The position numbers and the translations under genes are program-made. 64,000 nucleotides of DNA from contig JAHRAZ010000051.1 in NCBI GenBank assembly GCA_020027475.1, positions 1-64,000 of the forward strand, read 5' to 3'. This stretch comes from Microthrixaceae bacterium (GTDB taxonomy: Bacteria; Actinomycetota; Acidimicrobiia; Acidimicrobiales; Microtrichaceae). This document shows, in pieces, positions 9,167 through 17,753 of this stretch (the first letter of the stretch is position 1; every line of letters begins with the position of its first letter). The notes beneath the pieces were generated by a model that saw only the letters and a program-made list of their open reading frames with translations, searched no databases and had not been told where the DNA came from.

Positions 9167-10087
9167 TCACGGCTGTTGCGCGTCAACTCCGACTGTCACC
9201 GGCCTACCCGCGGCCACTTGGCGGACTCCATCAAGAACCTGTCGAGTCGGCACGGATTTTCCCACGAAGCCCGCAGCCCCGTTCTGAAGGCAGGCCTCGA
9301 CGACTTCGACCAGCGTGTTGGCTGAGTATACGAGCACGGCTGCATCCCAGGCTGAGACCATCTCCACCCCATCCATCCCGTCGAGCCCGGCGAGATTGAG
9401 GTCGAGCACCACGACATCAACGCTGAACGGTCCGGTCCGCAACGGATGCGGGACGGACTCGATCGAGGTGAACGACGCGACCATCTCGACGTCGTCGTAG
9501 TCCCGCGCCGCCAGTGCCAGCGAATCGCTGATCGCCGGATGATCGTCGATCGACGCGAACCTCACCGACGTGACATCTGCCTGCGTCCAATGGACCGCGC
9601 TGATGGGTACCTGGTCGGGGAGGCCCTTTAGTTCCACTGGTCCGAGGGACTCGAAGTCGTGATCGCCTCGACCTCGGGCCAGAACACTCACGACGTCTGC
9701 GACGAGGATCTGGCCGCCGAGCGCTCTATCGCACAATCGCGCCGCTTCGACGACAGGCGATCCAAACAGATCACCGTCGTCCTCCACAACATCGCCTGCA
9801 CTCACGCCGACCCGAACGTCAAGACTCTCGCCGCGCACTTCTCCGGTGGTGGCCATCTGCACCGACACCGCTGCACCCAACGCGTCTGCTGCGCCCTCGA
9901 ACACTGCCAAGAGCCCGTCGCCGGTGCTCTTGACGCACCGTCCGTCATGAAGTGCGATCGCTCCAGCGACGAGGTGGTCGTGTTCGCGCCGAAGCTGCTC
10001 GGCGGCCTCCTCTCCGACTCTTGTGCGCTGCGCCGTTGACCCGACCAAGTCGGTAAACAAAAGGATCAACGTCCTAGCCTTGCTCAC
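9167..10087 (-). CDS. Class III nucleotidyl cyclase fused to a receiver domain
   Basis: About 306 aa from GTG 10087; a TTG at 10174 would add 29 unconvincing residues. There is no clear Shine-Dalgarno sequence, so the mRNA may be leaderless. The N-terminal class III cyclase domain carries metal-binding Asp motifs (FTDLVGST, STGDGLLAVF) and GVSAGDVVE. The C-terminal half is a NarL-type receiver (ASIDDHPAISDS, VLDLNL, GKSVPT) but the protein stops where a DNA-binding domain would follow. The receiver is a close paralogue of the one at 6111-6749. I infer a phosphorylation-controlled cAMP or cGMP synthase possibly listening to the same kinase. Confidence 0.75.
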   Translation of the reverse strand: MSKARTLILLFTDLVGSTAQRTRVGEEAAEQLRREHDHLVAGAIALHDGRCVKSTGDGLLAVFEGAADALGAAVSVQMATTGEVRGESLDVRVGVSAGDVVEDDGDLFGSPVVEAARLCDRALGGQILVADVVSVLARGRGDHDFESLGPVELKGLPDQVPISAVHWTQADVTSVRFASIDDHPAISDSLALAARDYDDVEMVASFTSIESVPHPLRTGPFSVDVVVLDLNLAGLDGMDGVEMVSAWDAAVLVYSANTLVEVVEACLQNGAAGFVGKSVPTRQVLDGVRQVAAGRPVTVGVDAQQP

Positions 10088-10350
10088 AGACGCAGCGTAT
10101 CGAAGATCCAATTCGTTTGAGGGCGGCCCGGTGGCGACGCTGAACACCCGGTATCCGGTGTTGACCAACACCAATGGTCGGCTACCGAGGCGGCACAGAT
10201 CATCTGCTCCAAGCAGGCGTTCGCGTCGGCGACCGAGATGACGGTGGCGGGGCGTGCTGGCTCCTTGCCTTCGTTTCCGAAAGCGAGTCGGACTTGGGGC
10301 AGGTGCAGCCGCTCGGGTGGCGGGCCTGCGGTCTTGGCGGTGTGGGACAT
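10084..10350 (-). pseudogene. Truncated unknown ORF with a strong ribosome site
   Basis: From ATG 10350, preceded by GAGGAGAAGAGG, a reading frame starts MSHTAKTAGPPPERLHLPQV and looks protein-like for about 50 residues (to CLEQMICAAS). It then loses any protein-like character and runs into the cyclase gene start. I do not recognise it. It may be the 5' stub of a gene cut by rearrangement inside the island. Confidence 0.35.
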
Positions 10351-10583
10351 CCTCTTCTCCTCATCTGATCCGGTTGGGGCACCTTCCCGGGGTTGGGGGT
10401 TGTCAGGCCGTCGCAGAGCCGGAACTCTCGGGCCTTCTTGATGAAGCAGTCACTACGGTAGAGCACCGGTGTGACATCCGAGCGTGCGGAATCGCTTCGG
10501 AGGAGACGAGGGCTACCTCTCCGAGGGACTCCACGGCCGGTTGTCACAGTCGCCGACGTTGGTCGATCGAATCCACTCTGGCA

Positions 10584-10631
10584 GTGGACTTTGTTCGGAA
10601 GCGTCGCGAGATGCTCAAGGGTCGGCGCTGA
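10584..10631 (+). repeat. Direct repeat, right copy (VWA 3'-end relic)
   Basis: A 48-bp relic encoding VDFVRKRREMLKGRR plus stop, 47/48 identical to the 3' end of the VWA gene at 2601-2648. No upstream VWA sequence accompanies it. It is followed 127 bp later by palindrome copy 2, in the same order as at the left end. Confidence 0.9.
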
Positions 10632-10758
10632 AAGCTCGACACTGAGGGCCCGACCTCAATGGGTCGATGTCGACGCGCCGCGTCAATGGATCGGGACTGA
10701 CCTGCCGACGTTGATGGGCTGATACCGATGCTCGGGCGGTTTTCCCCCGATTGCCTCG

Positions 10759-10806
10759 TTCTGTGATGGTCAGGTCGCGCTTTTGCGCGACCTGACCATC
10801 ACAGAA
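10759..10806. repeat. 48-nt perfect palindrome, copy 2 (loop TTTT)
   Basis: Arms 10759-10780 and 10785-10806; pairing extends two more bases each side (10757-10808). The loop is identical to copy 1. The left flank has degenerate words (GACCTCAATGGGTCGATG-like). The right flank has GGCGGGGAATC-like words, as also seen after copy 1. Confidence 0.95.
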
Positions 10807-11185
10807 CGGTGAGTGGCGGGGAATCGGCGGGGTTCTGGCGGGGAATCCACCGGGGAGTCAGCGAATAATCGTGGGAACTCGGCAGCAAAGTGGTCTCGAT
10901 TCCCACGATGAGTGGCAATCGTGAGCGAAAATCTTGGCATGTCACGGTGAGTGGGCGAGAGGCCTTGCATCGCGCGATTTCTTCTTGACGGTGCACTGTT
11001 ACGTGGTAAGGATGTGCTAACTCACAACCATGTAATTACACAATAGAGATGCCTGCGGTACAGATTCCGTCCTCGGCCTGCCTTCGCAAATCGCGAGTCG
11101 GCCGGGAGGAACAATCCGGATCCATCCCCAGCAAGCATTCGGGGTCGACCAGGGTCGCCCGCCGATTGCATCCGGGAGAAACTTC
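10807..11185. other. Leader/intergenic region upstream of whiB
   Basis: 379 bp with no gene. The first 70 bp are degenerate GGGGAATC repeats. The rest contains a plausible promoter and a 5' leader of about 170 nt before whiB. The leader includes a start-stop pair (ATGTAA near 11030) and short inverted repeats; its function is unknown. Confidence 0.5.
10985..11013 (+). promoter_or_regulatory. Candidate sigma-70-type promoter for whiB
   Basis: TTGACG at 10985-10990, then 17 bp, then AAGGAT at 11008-11013. This is the best -35/-10 pair in the region and is oriented toward the whiB gene. Confidence 0.45.
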
Positions 11186-11488
11186 ATGAGCGAAGCAACC
11201 GAGACAGCAGTGGCAATGGACACCGGCACCGAGCCGGAGGAGAGCTGGCAGCTTTACGCCAACTGTCTCGGTGTTGATCCAGACCTGTTCTTTCCGGAAC
11301 GAGGCGCCTCCACCAAGGAGGCGAAGTCAGTCTGCAAGGCCTGCGTGGTCCGGGAGGACTGTCTTGAGTACGCCCTCGAGAACAGTGAGAAGTTCGGAAT
11401 CTGGGGTGGACTGAGCGAACGTGAGCGCCGCAAGCTCCGTCGTGCCCGGGCAATGGCTCGTGCCGCTCAGGCCAACCGCAGCGCCTGA
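11186..11488 (+). CDS. whiB: WhiB-family iron-sulfur transcription regulator (WhiB2-like)
   Basis: 100 aa. Four cysteines at 27, 50, 53 and 59 in the WhiB pattern (CLG, VCKACVVREDC) would ligate a [4Fe-4S] cluster. They are followed by the GIWGG turn and a basic tail (ERERRKLRRAR) that contacts DNA or the sigma factor. FFPERGASTKEAK resembles the WhiB2/WhmD group, which works in septation, but subgroup assignment is inference. ATG 11186 follows GGGAG at good spacing. Convergent with the cyclo-ligase gene; a short GC-rich hairpin (about 11497-11515) lies between them. Confidence 0.92.
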   Translation: MSEATETAVAMDTGTEPEESWQLYANCLGVDPDLFFPERGASTKEAKSVCKACVVREDCLEYALENSEKFGIWGGLSERERRKLRRARAMARAAQANRSA

Positions 11489-11527
11489 GCGACCTGGGCC
11501 GCCGGTGCCGGCCCGCGATTCGGATAC

Positions 11528-12121
11528 TCAGCCGCCGGGGCGGATGACTCTTGTTTCCGTCACGATCAGATCCATGGGTACGTCCCACTCGGCTCGTTGA
11601 ATCGGCGACAAAACCTGGGCGTCCCACGCGATCCCGATGAACACCGGCCGATCCACACCCGAGTTCCCCGAGAGTCGCCCAAGTGCGCGGTCGTAGTAGC
11701 CGGCGCCGAAGCCCACCCTGGTTCCCTCGAGGTCCACTGCCACACACGGGCAGATCACCACATCGAGTCGCAACGCCGGGACAACCATTCCGTTTGCGGG
11801 CTCATCGATTCCGAATCGTCCTGGAGTGAGGTCGGCGTCGGAGTCGAATCCAGCGAACTCCATTTCGTGATCGCTGATCGTCCTCGGCAGGAAAAGGGAC
11901 CAGCCAGCGTCCCTCAGGTCGGACTCGTGAGATCGCAGATCCACCTCGCCCGGAAGCGCCCGGTGGATCGCCATCCGGCCGGGGGGCCGGACATCATCCA
12001 GTGCTGCGATGGCAATCGCCACTTCGCCGGAGCGAACCCGGCTTTCGCTGACGCCAACCAGCGACCGGATTTGCAGACCCGCGCGCCGCGCATCTTCGGG
12101 GTTGAGCTTCCTTGACTCCAC
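11528..12121 (-). CDS. 5-formyltetrahydrofolate cyclo-ligase
   Basis: 197 aa from GTG 12121. The C-terminal signature GFGAGYYDRAL is diagnostic of the 5-FCL/MTHFS family, which converts 5-formyl-THF to 5,10-methenyl-THF using ATP. PRTISDHEMEF and GIDEP fit the family's central region, and the length is usual. It is divergent from tatA, which starts 94 bp away, so the short gap should hold both promoters. Confidence 0.9.
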   Translation of the reverse strand: MESRKLNPEDARRAGLQIRSLVGVSESRVRSGEVAIAIAALDDVRPPGRMAIHRALPGEVDLRSHESDLRDAGWSLFLPRTISDHEMEFAGFDSDADLTPGRFGIDEPANGMVVPALRLDVVICPCVAVDLEGTRVGFGAGYYDRALGRLSGNSGVDRPVFIGIAWDAQVLSPIQRAEWDVPMDLIVTETRVIRPGG

Positions 12122-12214
12122 ACCAGCATCTTATGAACATGCCCCGACACCGGGGCCAAGCCGGAAATGGCACCTGCATGGGTATCGGCGGGTCCGAGGA
12201 TGTACCCTGAAGCC

Positions 12215-12421
12215 ATGTTCGGTGGAAGCGAATGGATAATCGTCGTCATCGTCGCTCTGGTTCTCTTCGGCGGCACGCAGATTCCAAAGCTGGCCCGAAG
12301 TCTTGGTCAGGCCCAGACGGAGTTCAAGAAGGGCATCAGCGAGAGTGACTCCGATACGGAGGACGCGGATTCCGAAGATTCCGGCGACAAGAAGGAAACG
12401 AACGAAACGGACAAGAAGTAG
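12215..12421 (+). CDS. tatA: Sec-independent translocase subunit TatA
   Basis: 68 aa from ATG 12215. There is one N-terminal transmembrane helix (WIIVVIVALVLF), then the FGGTQIPKLAR hinge and an amphipathic helix, then an acidic Lys/Asp tail, as in TatA. It forms the pore-like component of the twin-arginine pathway for folded proteins. No tatB or tatC is nearby, which is common in actinobacteria. An upstream in-frame ATG at 12167 would put 16 extra residues before the membrane helix and is unlikely. Confidence 0.9.
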   Translation: MFGGSEWIIVVIVALVLFGGTQIPKLARSLGQAQTEFKKGISESDSDTEDADSEDSGDKKETNETDKK

Positions 12422-12576
12422 CCCGCCTGAGGGTCTCTCTAGTCATATCTCACGCGCCGTCGGAACTCACTCACCGTCAGATTGAAGATACCGACCCGGA
12501 CCCGAGCGCTGGTGAGTCCGAAGGCGGCTCTGCTGGAGTTCCCGCAGATTCCGGATTGCCCTTGGCGGACCCCAAG

Positions 12577-12713
12577 CACTGGCCAGAGACTAATTGCTCT
12601 TGGTAGATCTCAGGCACCGGCCAGAATCCATCTCAGGCACCGGCCAGAATCCATCTCAGGCACTGGACAGAAACGAATTGCTCTTGGTAGATCTCAGGAC
12701 CGGCCAGAATCCA
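12577..12713. repeat. Minisatellite-like tandem repeats
   Basis: A 23-bp unit (ATCTCAGGCACCGGCCAGAA plus 3 nt) is repeated in tandem from about 12607 to 12675. It is embedded in two near-identical 55-bp blocks (12577-12630 and 12659-12713), both containing AATTGCTCTTGGTAGATC. It fills the convergent gap between tatA and the second whiB. Part of the unit resembles the stop-codon region of that whiB gene. Confidence 0.85.
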
Positions 12714-12725
12714 AATGCTGGCCGC

Positions 12726-13031
12726 TCAGGACCCGCTGATCTGGAGCACCTGTTCGTGTTTGCCCCTGGATGCGTCCGAGGCTCGTCGCGAAGTCGCCGC
12801 ACGCCGGGCTCGCACGATGCGTCGACGCTGTCGTTCCGAGGTGCCACCCCACACCCCGTGATCGATTCGGTTGGTGAGTGCGTACTCGAGGCAGGTGGCC
12901 TGAACGTCACATTGTTCACAGATGAGTTTCGCCTTCTCCACACCGACACCGTCGGAGGGGAAGAAAAGTGCGGGAGGTTTGTCGGCGCAAAGTCCGTCGG
13001 CCATCCATGTGGTGTCTGCGCTTGTTTCCAT
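12726..13031 (-). CDS. whiB: WhiB-family iron-sulfur regulator (second copy)
   Basis: 101 aa from ATG 13031, or 104 aa from GTG 13040; neither has a strong ribosome site. Cysteines at about 15, 38, 41 and 47 have WhiB spacing (GLC, ICEQCDVQATC), followed by GVWGG and a basic tail. It is distinct in sequence from the WhiB at 11186, so the two are paralogues with probably different targets. Divergent from the HtrA protease gene, whose start is 187 bp away. Confidence 0.9.
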   Translation of the reverse strand: METSADTTWMADGLCADKPPALFFPSDGVGVEKAKLICEQCDVQATCLEYALTNRIDHGVWGGTSERQRRRIVRARRAATSRRASDASRGKHEQVLQISGS

Positions 13032-13217
13032 GTGTTCCACTCTGACGGGTTCGGGGCACCATGTCAGACTGGTATCCGGCCTCTTCTGAGAGGTACATCA
13101 GCAGACACCTCCCGAACGGGTGGAAATGGACCCCAAAGCACCATTTCGCTGAGAACCCTCTTGGCCAGCGGCGCATCGCGAGTCGGACTTCCCCTCGGTT
13201 TGTCGCATACTCGGACC

Positions 13218-14747
13218 ATGAACAACGGCGATGCGCAGTTCCCAGATAATCAAATCCCGGTTGACCAGACACCGAACCCCACAGTGGGTCGCTCGGCACC
13301 GAACCCCTCCGGGCATGCGAACCAGCCAGCCAGTGATCCAGGGTCGGCGCAATCGCCGGCCACACCTCCGACGGCGCCTCGTATGGCGCCACCGGTCGCG
13401 TCGGGTGAGAGCGGTGGTGACACCCCCTCGTCTCCACCGCTCCCACCCACGTGGAATCAGGGTGCCTGGACTCCCCCTCGTTCCAGCGCATCTGAAGGTG
13501 CCCGCAGCCATGGCGCCACCGCACCGACTCCGGCCGTTTCGGCCGGCGGTGCGGGACTTCCTCCCACCGGGCCGCCGAGAGGACCGTCAGGTGCCGCAGG
13601 TGCAGGTGCCCATATGCCGGGCGGCAATACGACCCGGGCCGTTCAGCGCTCGAAGAACCCGAACAAGGGTGTGGGCATCAAGGCAGCTCTCATCGGAGGC
13701 CTGGTGGGTGCTGTTGTCGCCGGCGGTACAACCGCGGTCGCCATGTGGAACAACGGTTCCGGATCCACTCCGACCGCCACTCCCATCTCGATCCCGCAGC
13801 GCCCATCCAACGGTGTTGCTGGTGAGAACCTCGACATTCGAACCCTGCTCGACAAAGTTCAGCCCTCGGTGGTCTCCATTCACACTGGAACCCGCCAGGG
13901 TGAAGCAGCGGGCTCAGGAGTCGTCCTCGCCTCGGATGGTCTGGTGCTCACCAACGCCCACGTTGTCGATGGTGCCACCAGCGTCGAGGTGGACTTCTTC
14001 GACGGCCAGACGGTTGAAGCCCGCATCGTGGGAACCGTTCCCGACGCCGACGTGGCTCTGGTGAAGGCAGAGGGCCTGACCAGAGACGTGGTTCCCGCAG
14101 AGCTTGGTTCGTCGGCGGACCTCCTCGTTGGTGACGAAGTGGTTGCCATTGGCAACGCCTTGAACCTGGGTTCTGAACCGAGCGTCACCACAGGCATTGT
14201 GTCTCAGACGGGACGGTCCATCTCGGCTCCCGACGGCACGGTTCTCGACCGGCTCATCCAGACCGATGCCGCCATCAACCCGGGGAACTCCGGCGGGCCA
14301 CTCGTGAACGCCGCCGGTCAGGTTGTGGGCGTGAACACAGCGATCCTCGCTGATGCCCAGAACATCGGCTTCGCTCTCGAGATCGACTCGATCAGGGACA
14401 TCATCGAGGACCTCCAGGCCGGTCGCGACGCCGCAAGGGAACGAGCCTTGTTGGGTGTTGCAACCCGCGATGTGTCCCTCATCGACACTGATCTTGCCCG
14501 TCAGTTCTCGGTGACGGCAACCTCTGGCGCTTTCGTCCAGGAAGTGAGCGAGGGTACAGGCGCCGCAGTCGCTGGTCTGGCGGAAGGCGACGTGATCATC
14601 GAAGCCGACGGTCGGCGCATCCGAAGCAGTGAAGATGTTGTCCAGACAGTGCGTGCAATGAACCCCGACGATGAGATCACTCTGGTGATCGAGCGTGAAG
14701 GCGTCGAGCAGACAATCACGGCAACGCTTGGCTCCGGTGGGGGCTGA
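13218..14747 (+). CDS. Membrane-anchored HtrA-like serine protease (trypsin-like plus PDZ)
   Basis: 509 aa from ATG 13218; the frame stays open upstream into the repeat zone but that part is not protein-like. It has a long Pro/Ser/Gly-rich cytoplasmic N-terminus, one transmembrane helix near residues 153-178, then a trypsin-like domain. The triad is complete: His about 248 (TNAHVV), Asp about 278 (DADVALV) and Ser about 358 (GNSGGP). A PDZ domain ends the protein (EGTGAAVAGLAEGDVI). Known role: envelope protein quality control. Compare the triad-less relative at 30636-31601. Confidence 0.9.
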   Translation: MNNGDAQFPDNQIPVDQTPNPTVGRSAPNPSGHANQPASDPGSAQSPATPPTAPRMAPPVASGESGGDTPSSPPLPPTWNQGAWTPPRSSASEGARSHGATAPTPAVSAGGAGLPPTGPPRGPSGAAGAGAHMPGGNTTRAVQRSKNPNKGVGIKAALIGGLVGAVVAGGTTAVAMWNNGSGSTPTATPISIPQRPSNGVAGENLDIRTLLDKVQPSVVSIHTGTRQGEAAGSGVVLASDGLVLTNAHVVDGATSVEVDFFDGQTVEARIVGTVPDADVALVKAEGLTRDVVPAELGSSADLLVGDEVVAIGNALNLGSEPSVTTGIVSQTGRSISAPDGTVLDRLIQTDAAINPGNSGGPLVNAAGQVVGVNTAILADAQNIGFALEIDSIRDIIEDLQAGRDAARERALLGVATRDVSLIDTDLARQFSVTATSGAFVQEVSEGTGAAVAGLAEGDVIIEADGRRIRSSEDVVQTVRAMNPDDEITLVIEREGVEQTITATLGSGGG

Positions 14748-14787
14748 GGGTGTTGGTTCCGCAGTTCTGTGGTCTAGGATTCGCCCA

Positions 14788-15105
14788 ATGTCTGATGAGG
14801 TAATCACCGAAGAAGGGGAGGAAGAGCTTCCTCCCGTGGCCGGCTCGACGATCGCGTATCTGGGGCCTGTCGCTCCGCATTGGGACATTCGCGCAGACTC
14901 TGGCGATGTGACCGTGGTTGATGAGTTCAGGACGCGTGTCAACGCGCGCCTCATGCTCCTTCCACCACACGATCCGCAGTTTCGCCGCAACAAGGAACGC
15001 GTCAACCGTGATGCCGAACGTGAGCGGATCGAACTCATCTGGGACTTGGGTGACGACCCGAACACAGAAGACACATCCACACGTCCCCTCGCGCCGATCA
15101 CCTGA
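14788..15105 (+). CDS. Conserved-looking small protein of unknown function
   Basis: 105 aa from ATG 14788, 40 bp after the protease stop. The N-terminus is acidic (EEGEEELPP). The rest is hydrophilic with a basic-acidic stretch (RRNKERVNRDAERERIEL) and no signal peptide or membrane helix. I do not recognise a family. It is co-oriented between htrA-like and ppk, and coding bias matches its neighbours. Confidence 0.55.
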   Translation: MSDEVITEEGEEELPPVAGSTIAYLGPVAPHWDIRADSGDVTVVDEFRTRVNARLMLLPPHDPQFRRNKERVNRDAERERIELIWDLGDDPNTEDTSTRPLAPIT

Positions 15106-15192
15106 GCCGCGCGGGGAACGCCCCCGGCGGATGCCACCCGATTCCGCAGTGACCGCGTTCGGTGAGCTTGCGTCGCTTCGTAGACTGGTGAA

Positions 15193-17292
15193 ATGAGCAC
15201 TGGTGGAATGAGCGAGGCCGATCAACGGCGACCTCTGGAAGTCCGGGACCGCTACCTCAACCGCGAGTTGTCTTGGCTGGACTTCAATGAGCGTGTCCTC
15301 GCTCTTGCTGAGGATCGCAACGTTCCTCTTCTGGAGCGGGTCAAGTTCCTGGCCATTTTCAGCGAGAACCTCGACGAGTTCTTCCAGGTGCGGGTGGCAG
15401 GCCTCAAGGATCAGGTCGCCGCCGGAGTTCGAACAAGAAGTCCCGATGGCCGAACCGCGGCCGAGCAACTGGAACTGATCAGCTCCAAGGCTGCCCGCCT
15501 GGCTGCACATGCCGACGAGATATTCCTCGGTCCCGTCACGCAGGATCTCGCCGCCGCCGACATTCATTTCCCGACCTGGTCCCAGCTGAGCGAGGAGGAT
15601 CACGAGTGGCTCTCGGGGGAATTCGAGAAGCGCATCTTTCCGGTTCTCACGCCGCTTGCGGTTGATCCCGGACACCCGTTTCCCTACATCTCGAGCCTGT
15701 CGCTGAACCTTGGTGCTGTGGTTCGCGATCCGGTCACAGGCGAGCGCCGATTCGCCCGTGTGAAGGTTCCATCGCTCCTGCCGCGCTTCATCGCCATGCC
15801 TGACGGCACGAGGTTTGTCCCTCTGGAGCGGGTGATAAGTGCGCGTCTAGGGGTTCTGTTCCCGGGTATGGAGGTCGAGGACAGCGTGGCGTTCAGGGTC
15901 ACGAGAAATGCCGACCTCACGGTGGAGGATGAGGAAGCCGACGACTTGCTCGAGGCGATCGAGATGGAGCTTCGTCGGCGCCGATTTGGCAAGGCTGTGC
16001 GGCTTCAGGTGGAAGATGACATCTCTTCGGAATCTCTCGAGCTGATTCAGACCGAACTGGAACTCTCTGATGAAGACGTGGTGGCCCATTCCGCCCCAAT
16101 CGGCCTGGGAGGGCTCTGGTCGGTTCATGCCCTGGAGCGCGACGACCTGAAGTACGACGAGTTCCAACCGGTCACGCAGCGCAGGTTGCAGGCCGACGAA
16201 GAAGGAGTCAAGCCCGACATCTTCAACGTGATCAGTGAGTCAGAAGTCCTGCTCCAGCACCCGTACGACAGCTTTGAGTCCTCCGTGGGGGAGTTCGTCC
16301 GTCAGGCTGCCAGGGATCCCAAGGTTCTGACGATCAAGTTGACGCTCTATCGAACCTCGGGCGACAGCCCGATCGAGTCGTTGGTGAAGGCCGCCGAAAT
16401 GGGCAAGCAAGTGGTGGCACTGGTGGAGCTCAAGGCCCGCTTCGACGAGGAGAACAACATCGAATGGGCACGACGCCTCGAAGACGCCGGGGTGCACGTC
16501 GTTTACGGCCTGGTCGGACTCAAAACCCACACGAAAACGTGTCTGGTGGTTCGCTCCGAAGGTGACGGTGTGTCGCGCTACTGTCACATAGGAACCGGCA
16601 ACTACAACGGACGAACCGCCAAGATATACGAGGATTTCGGTTTGCTGACCGCAGATCAGGCTCTCGGGTCGGATCTCAGCCAGATGTTCAACTACCTGAC
16701 CGGTTACAGCCGCGATGTTCACTACGAGAAGCTGCTTGTCGCTCCACACCAGTTGCGAAACCGATTGGTGGAGCTGATCAGAGGTGAACGGGAGGCTCCC
16801 GCGGGCGAGGGTCACATAGTGATGAAGATGAACAGCCTCGTGGATCCCGACATGATCGACGAGCTGTATGCAGCGTCGGGGGACGGCGTGAAGGTCGACC
16901 TCATCGTGAGAGGCATTTCCTGCATCCGGCCTCAGGTCCCGGGACTCTCGGAGAACATCCGGGTGCGCAGCATCGTCGGTCGTTACCTGGAGCATTCGCG
17001 CATATACCGTTTCGCAAATGGAGCGGGACCGGGTGCACGAGTTCAGTTCATTGGATCCGCGGACCTGATGCCGAGGAACCTTGATCGACGTGTTGAGGCG
17101 ATGGTCCCGGTGGAGGATTCCGAACTTCAGGATCGTGTTGACGAGGTCCTGGAAATCGCTCTCAACGATGTGGCCCTTGCCTGGGAACAGTCGGATGATC
17201 GCTGGTACCGGGTCGAGGGGGCGGACCGCGACGAGAGCCATGTGCTTCTGCAGGAATCGGCGCACAAACGTGCTGAGGTGGAGTTGCGTTGA
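15193..17292 (+). CDS. ppk: Polyphosphate kinase 1
   Basis: 699 aa, the usual PPK1 length. The N-terminal domain carries YLNRELSWLDFNERVL, typical of the family. The catalytic half contains the autophosphorylated His in YCHIGTGNYNGRTAKIYED, near residue 465, and DLMPRNLDRRVE near the C-terminus. It polymerises the gamma phosphate of ATP into polyphosphate. Its stop overlaps the Nudix start by 4 bp, and the phosphate-uptake operon follows, so phosphate storage and uptake are linked here. Confidence 0.97.
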   Translation: MSTGGMSEADQRRPLEVRDRYLNRELSWLDFNERVLALAEDRNVPLLERVKFLAIFSENLDEFFQVRVAGLKDQVAAGVRTRSPDGRTAAEQLELISSKAARLAAHADEIFLGPVTQDLAAADIHFPTWSQLSEEDHEWLSGEFEKRIFPVLTPLAVDPGHPFPYISSLSLNLGAVVRDPVTGERRFARVKVPSLLPRFIAMPDGTRFVPLERVISARLGVLFPGMEVEDSVAFRVTRNADLTVEDEEADDLLEAIEMELRRRRFGKAVRLQVEDDISSESLELIQTELELSDEDVVAHSAPIGLGGLWSVHALERDDLKYDEFQPVTQRRLQADEEGVKPDIFNVISESEVLLQHPYDSFESSVGEFVRQAARDPKVLTIKLTLYRTSGDSPIESLVKAAEMGKQVVALVELKARFDEENNIEWARRLEDAGVHVVYGLVGLKTHTKTCLVVRSEGDGVSRYCHIGTGNYNGRTAKIYEDFGLLTADQALGSDLSQMFNYLTGYSRDVHYEKLLVAPHQLRNRLVELIRGEREAPAGEGHIVMKMNSLVDPDMIDELYAASGDGVKVDLIVRGISCIRPQVPGLSENIRVRSIVGRYLEHSRIYRFANGAGPGARVQFIGSADLMPRNLDRRVEAMVPVEDSELQDRVDEVLEIALNDVALAWEQSDDRWYRVEGADRDESHVLLQESAHKRAEVELR

Positions 17293-17726
17293 GGCTGGTC
17301 GAAGCTGCGGGAGGAATCCCCTGGCGGATTGTGGAAGGCAGGTTGCAGGTTCTGATTGTCTACCGGGACCGGTACGCCGACTGGTCGTTTCCCAAGGGCA
17401 AACTCGATGAAGGTGAGAGCCACGAGCAGGCGGCTGTGCGCGAGGTCGAAGAAGAAACCGGCCTGTTGTGTTCCCTCGGCGGTGAGTTGCCCGAAGTTCG
17501 CTATGTAGTGACAAAACCCCGAAAAAGTGGTGGGGGGACCAAATCGCGTTCCAAACGCGTGCGTTACTGGTCGATGGAGCCGGTGTCGCCCGATGCCGGA
17601 CTCTCTCCGGAGGATCCCGATGAAATCAGTGCCGTGGAATGGGTCGAAGCCACTGCAGCGCCGGAACGGCTCACCCATTCCGCGGATCGAGCGCTCCTGA
17701 GATCCCTTCAGACCTGCATGGAGTGA
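17289..17726 (+). CDS. Nudix hydrolase (MutT1-like neighbour of ppk)
   Basis: 145 aa from a TTG start overlapping the ppk stop (TTGA), so probably translationally coupled. The Nudix box is intact: G, then EGESHEQAAVREVEEETG. Actinobacterial MutT1 proteins next to ppk hydrolyse 8-oxo-dGTP or diadenosine polyphosphates; the present protein has only the Nudix domain without the C-terminal phosphatase domain of mycobacterial MutT1. The substrate is therefore uncertain. Confidence 0.85.
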   Translation: MRLVEAAGGIPWRIVEGRLQVLIVYRDRYADWSFPKGKLDEGESHEQAAVREVEEETGLLCSLGGELPEVRYVVTKPRKSGGGTKSRSKRVRYWSMEPVSPDAGLSPEDPDEISAVEWVEATAAPERLTHSADRALLRSLQTCME

Positions 17727-17753
17727 CCTTTGCCACAGGTGTGCGGGCCCAGT

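Larger units (their letters stand above)
2649..10758. mobile_element. Putative accessory island bracketed by 3'-end repeats and palindromes
   Basis: The segment lies between the duplicated VWA 3' end (2601-2648 / 10584-10631) and palindrome copies 1 and 2. It carries a frameshifted IS6-type element, a lipase-like lipoprotein, a response regulator, a histidine kinase, a cyclase/receiver fusion and a truncated ORF. No integrase or replication gene is seen. The boundaries follow from the repeats; that the segment moved as one unit is inference. Confidence 0.55.

Noticed and set aside
10254-10631. Plus-strand frame ending in the VWA C-terminal peptide
   Set aside because: Only the last 15 codons are VWA-like; the upstream part is unrelated island DNA, so this is a relic and not a gene.
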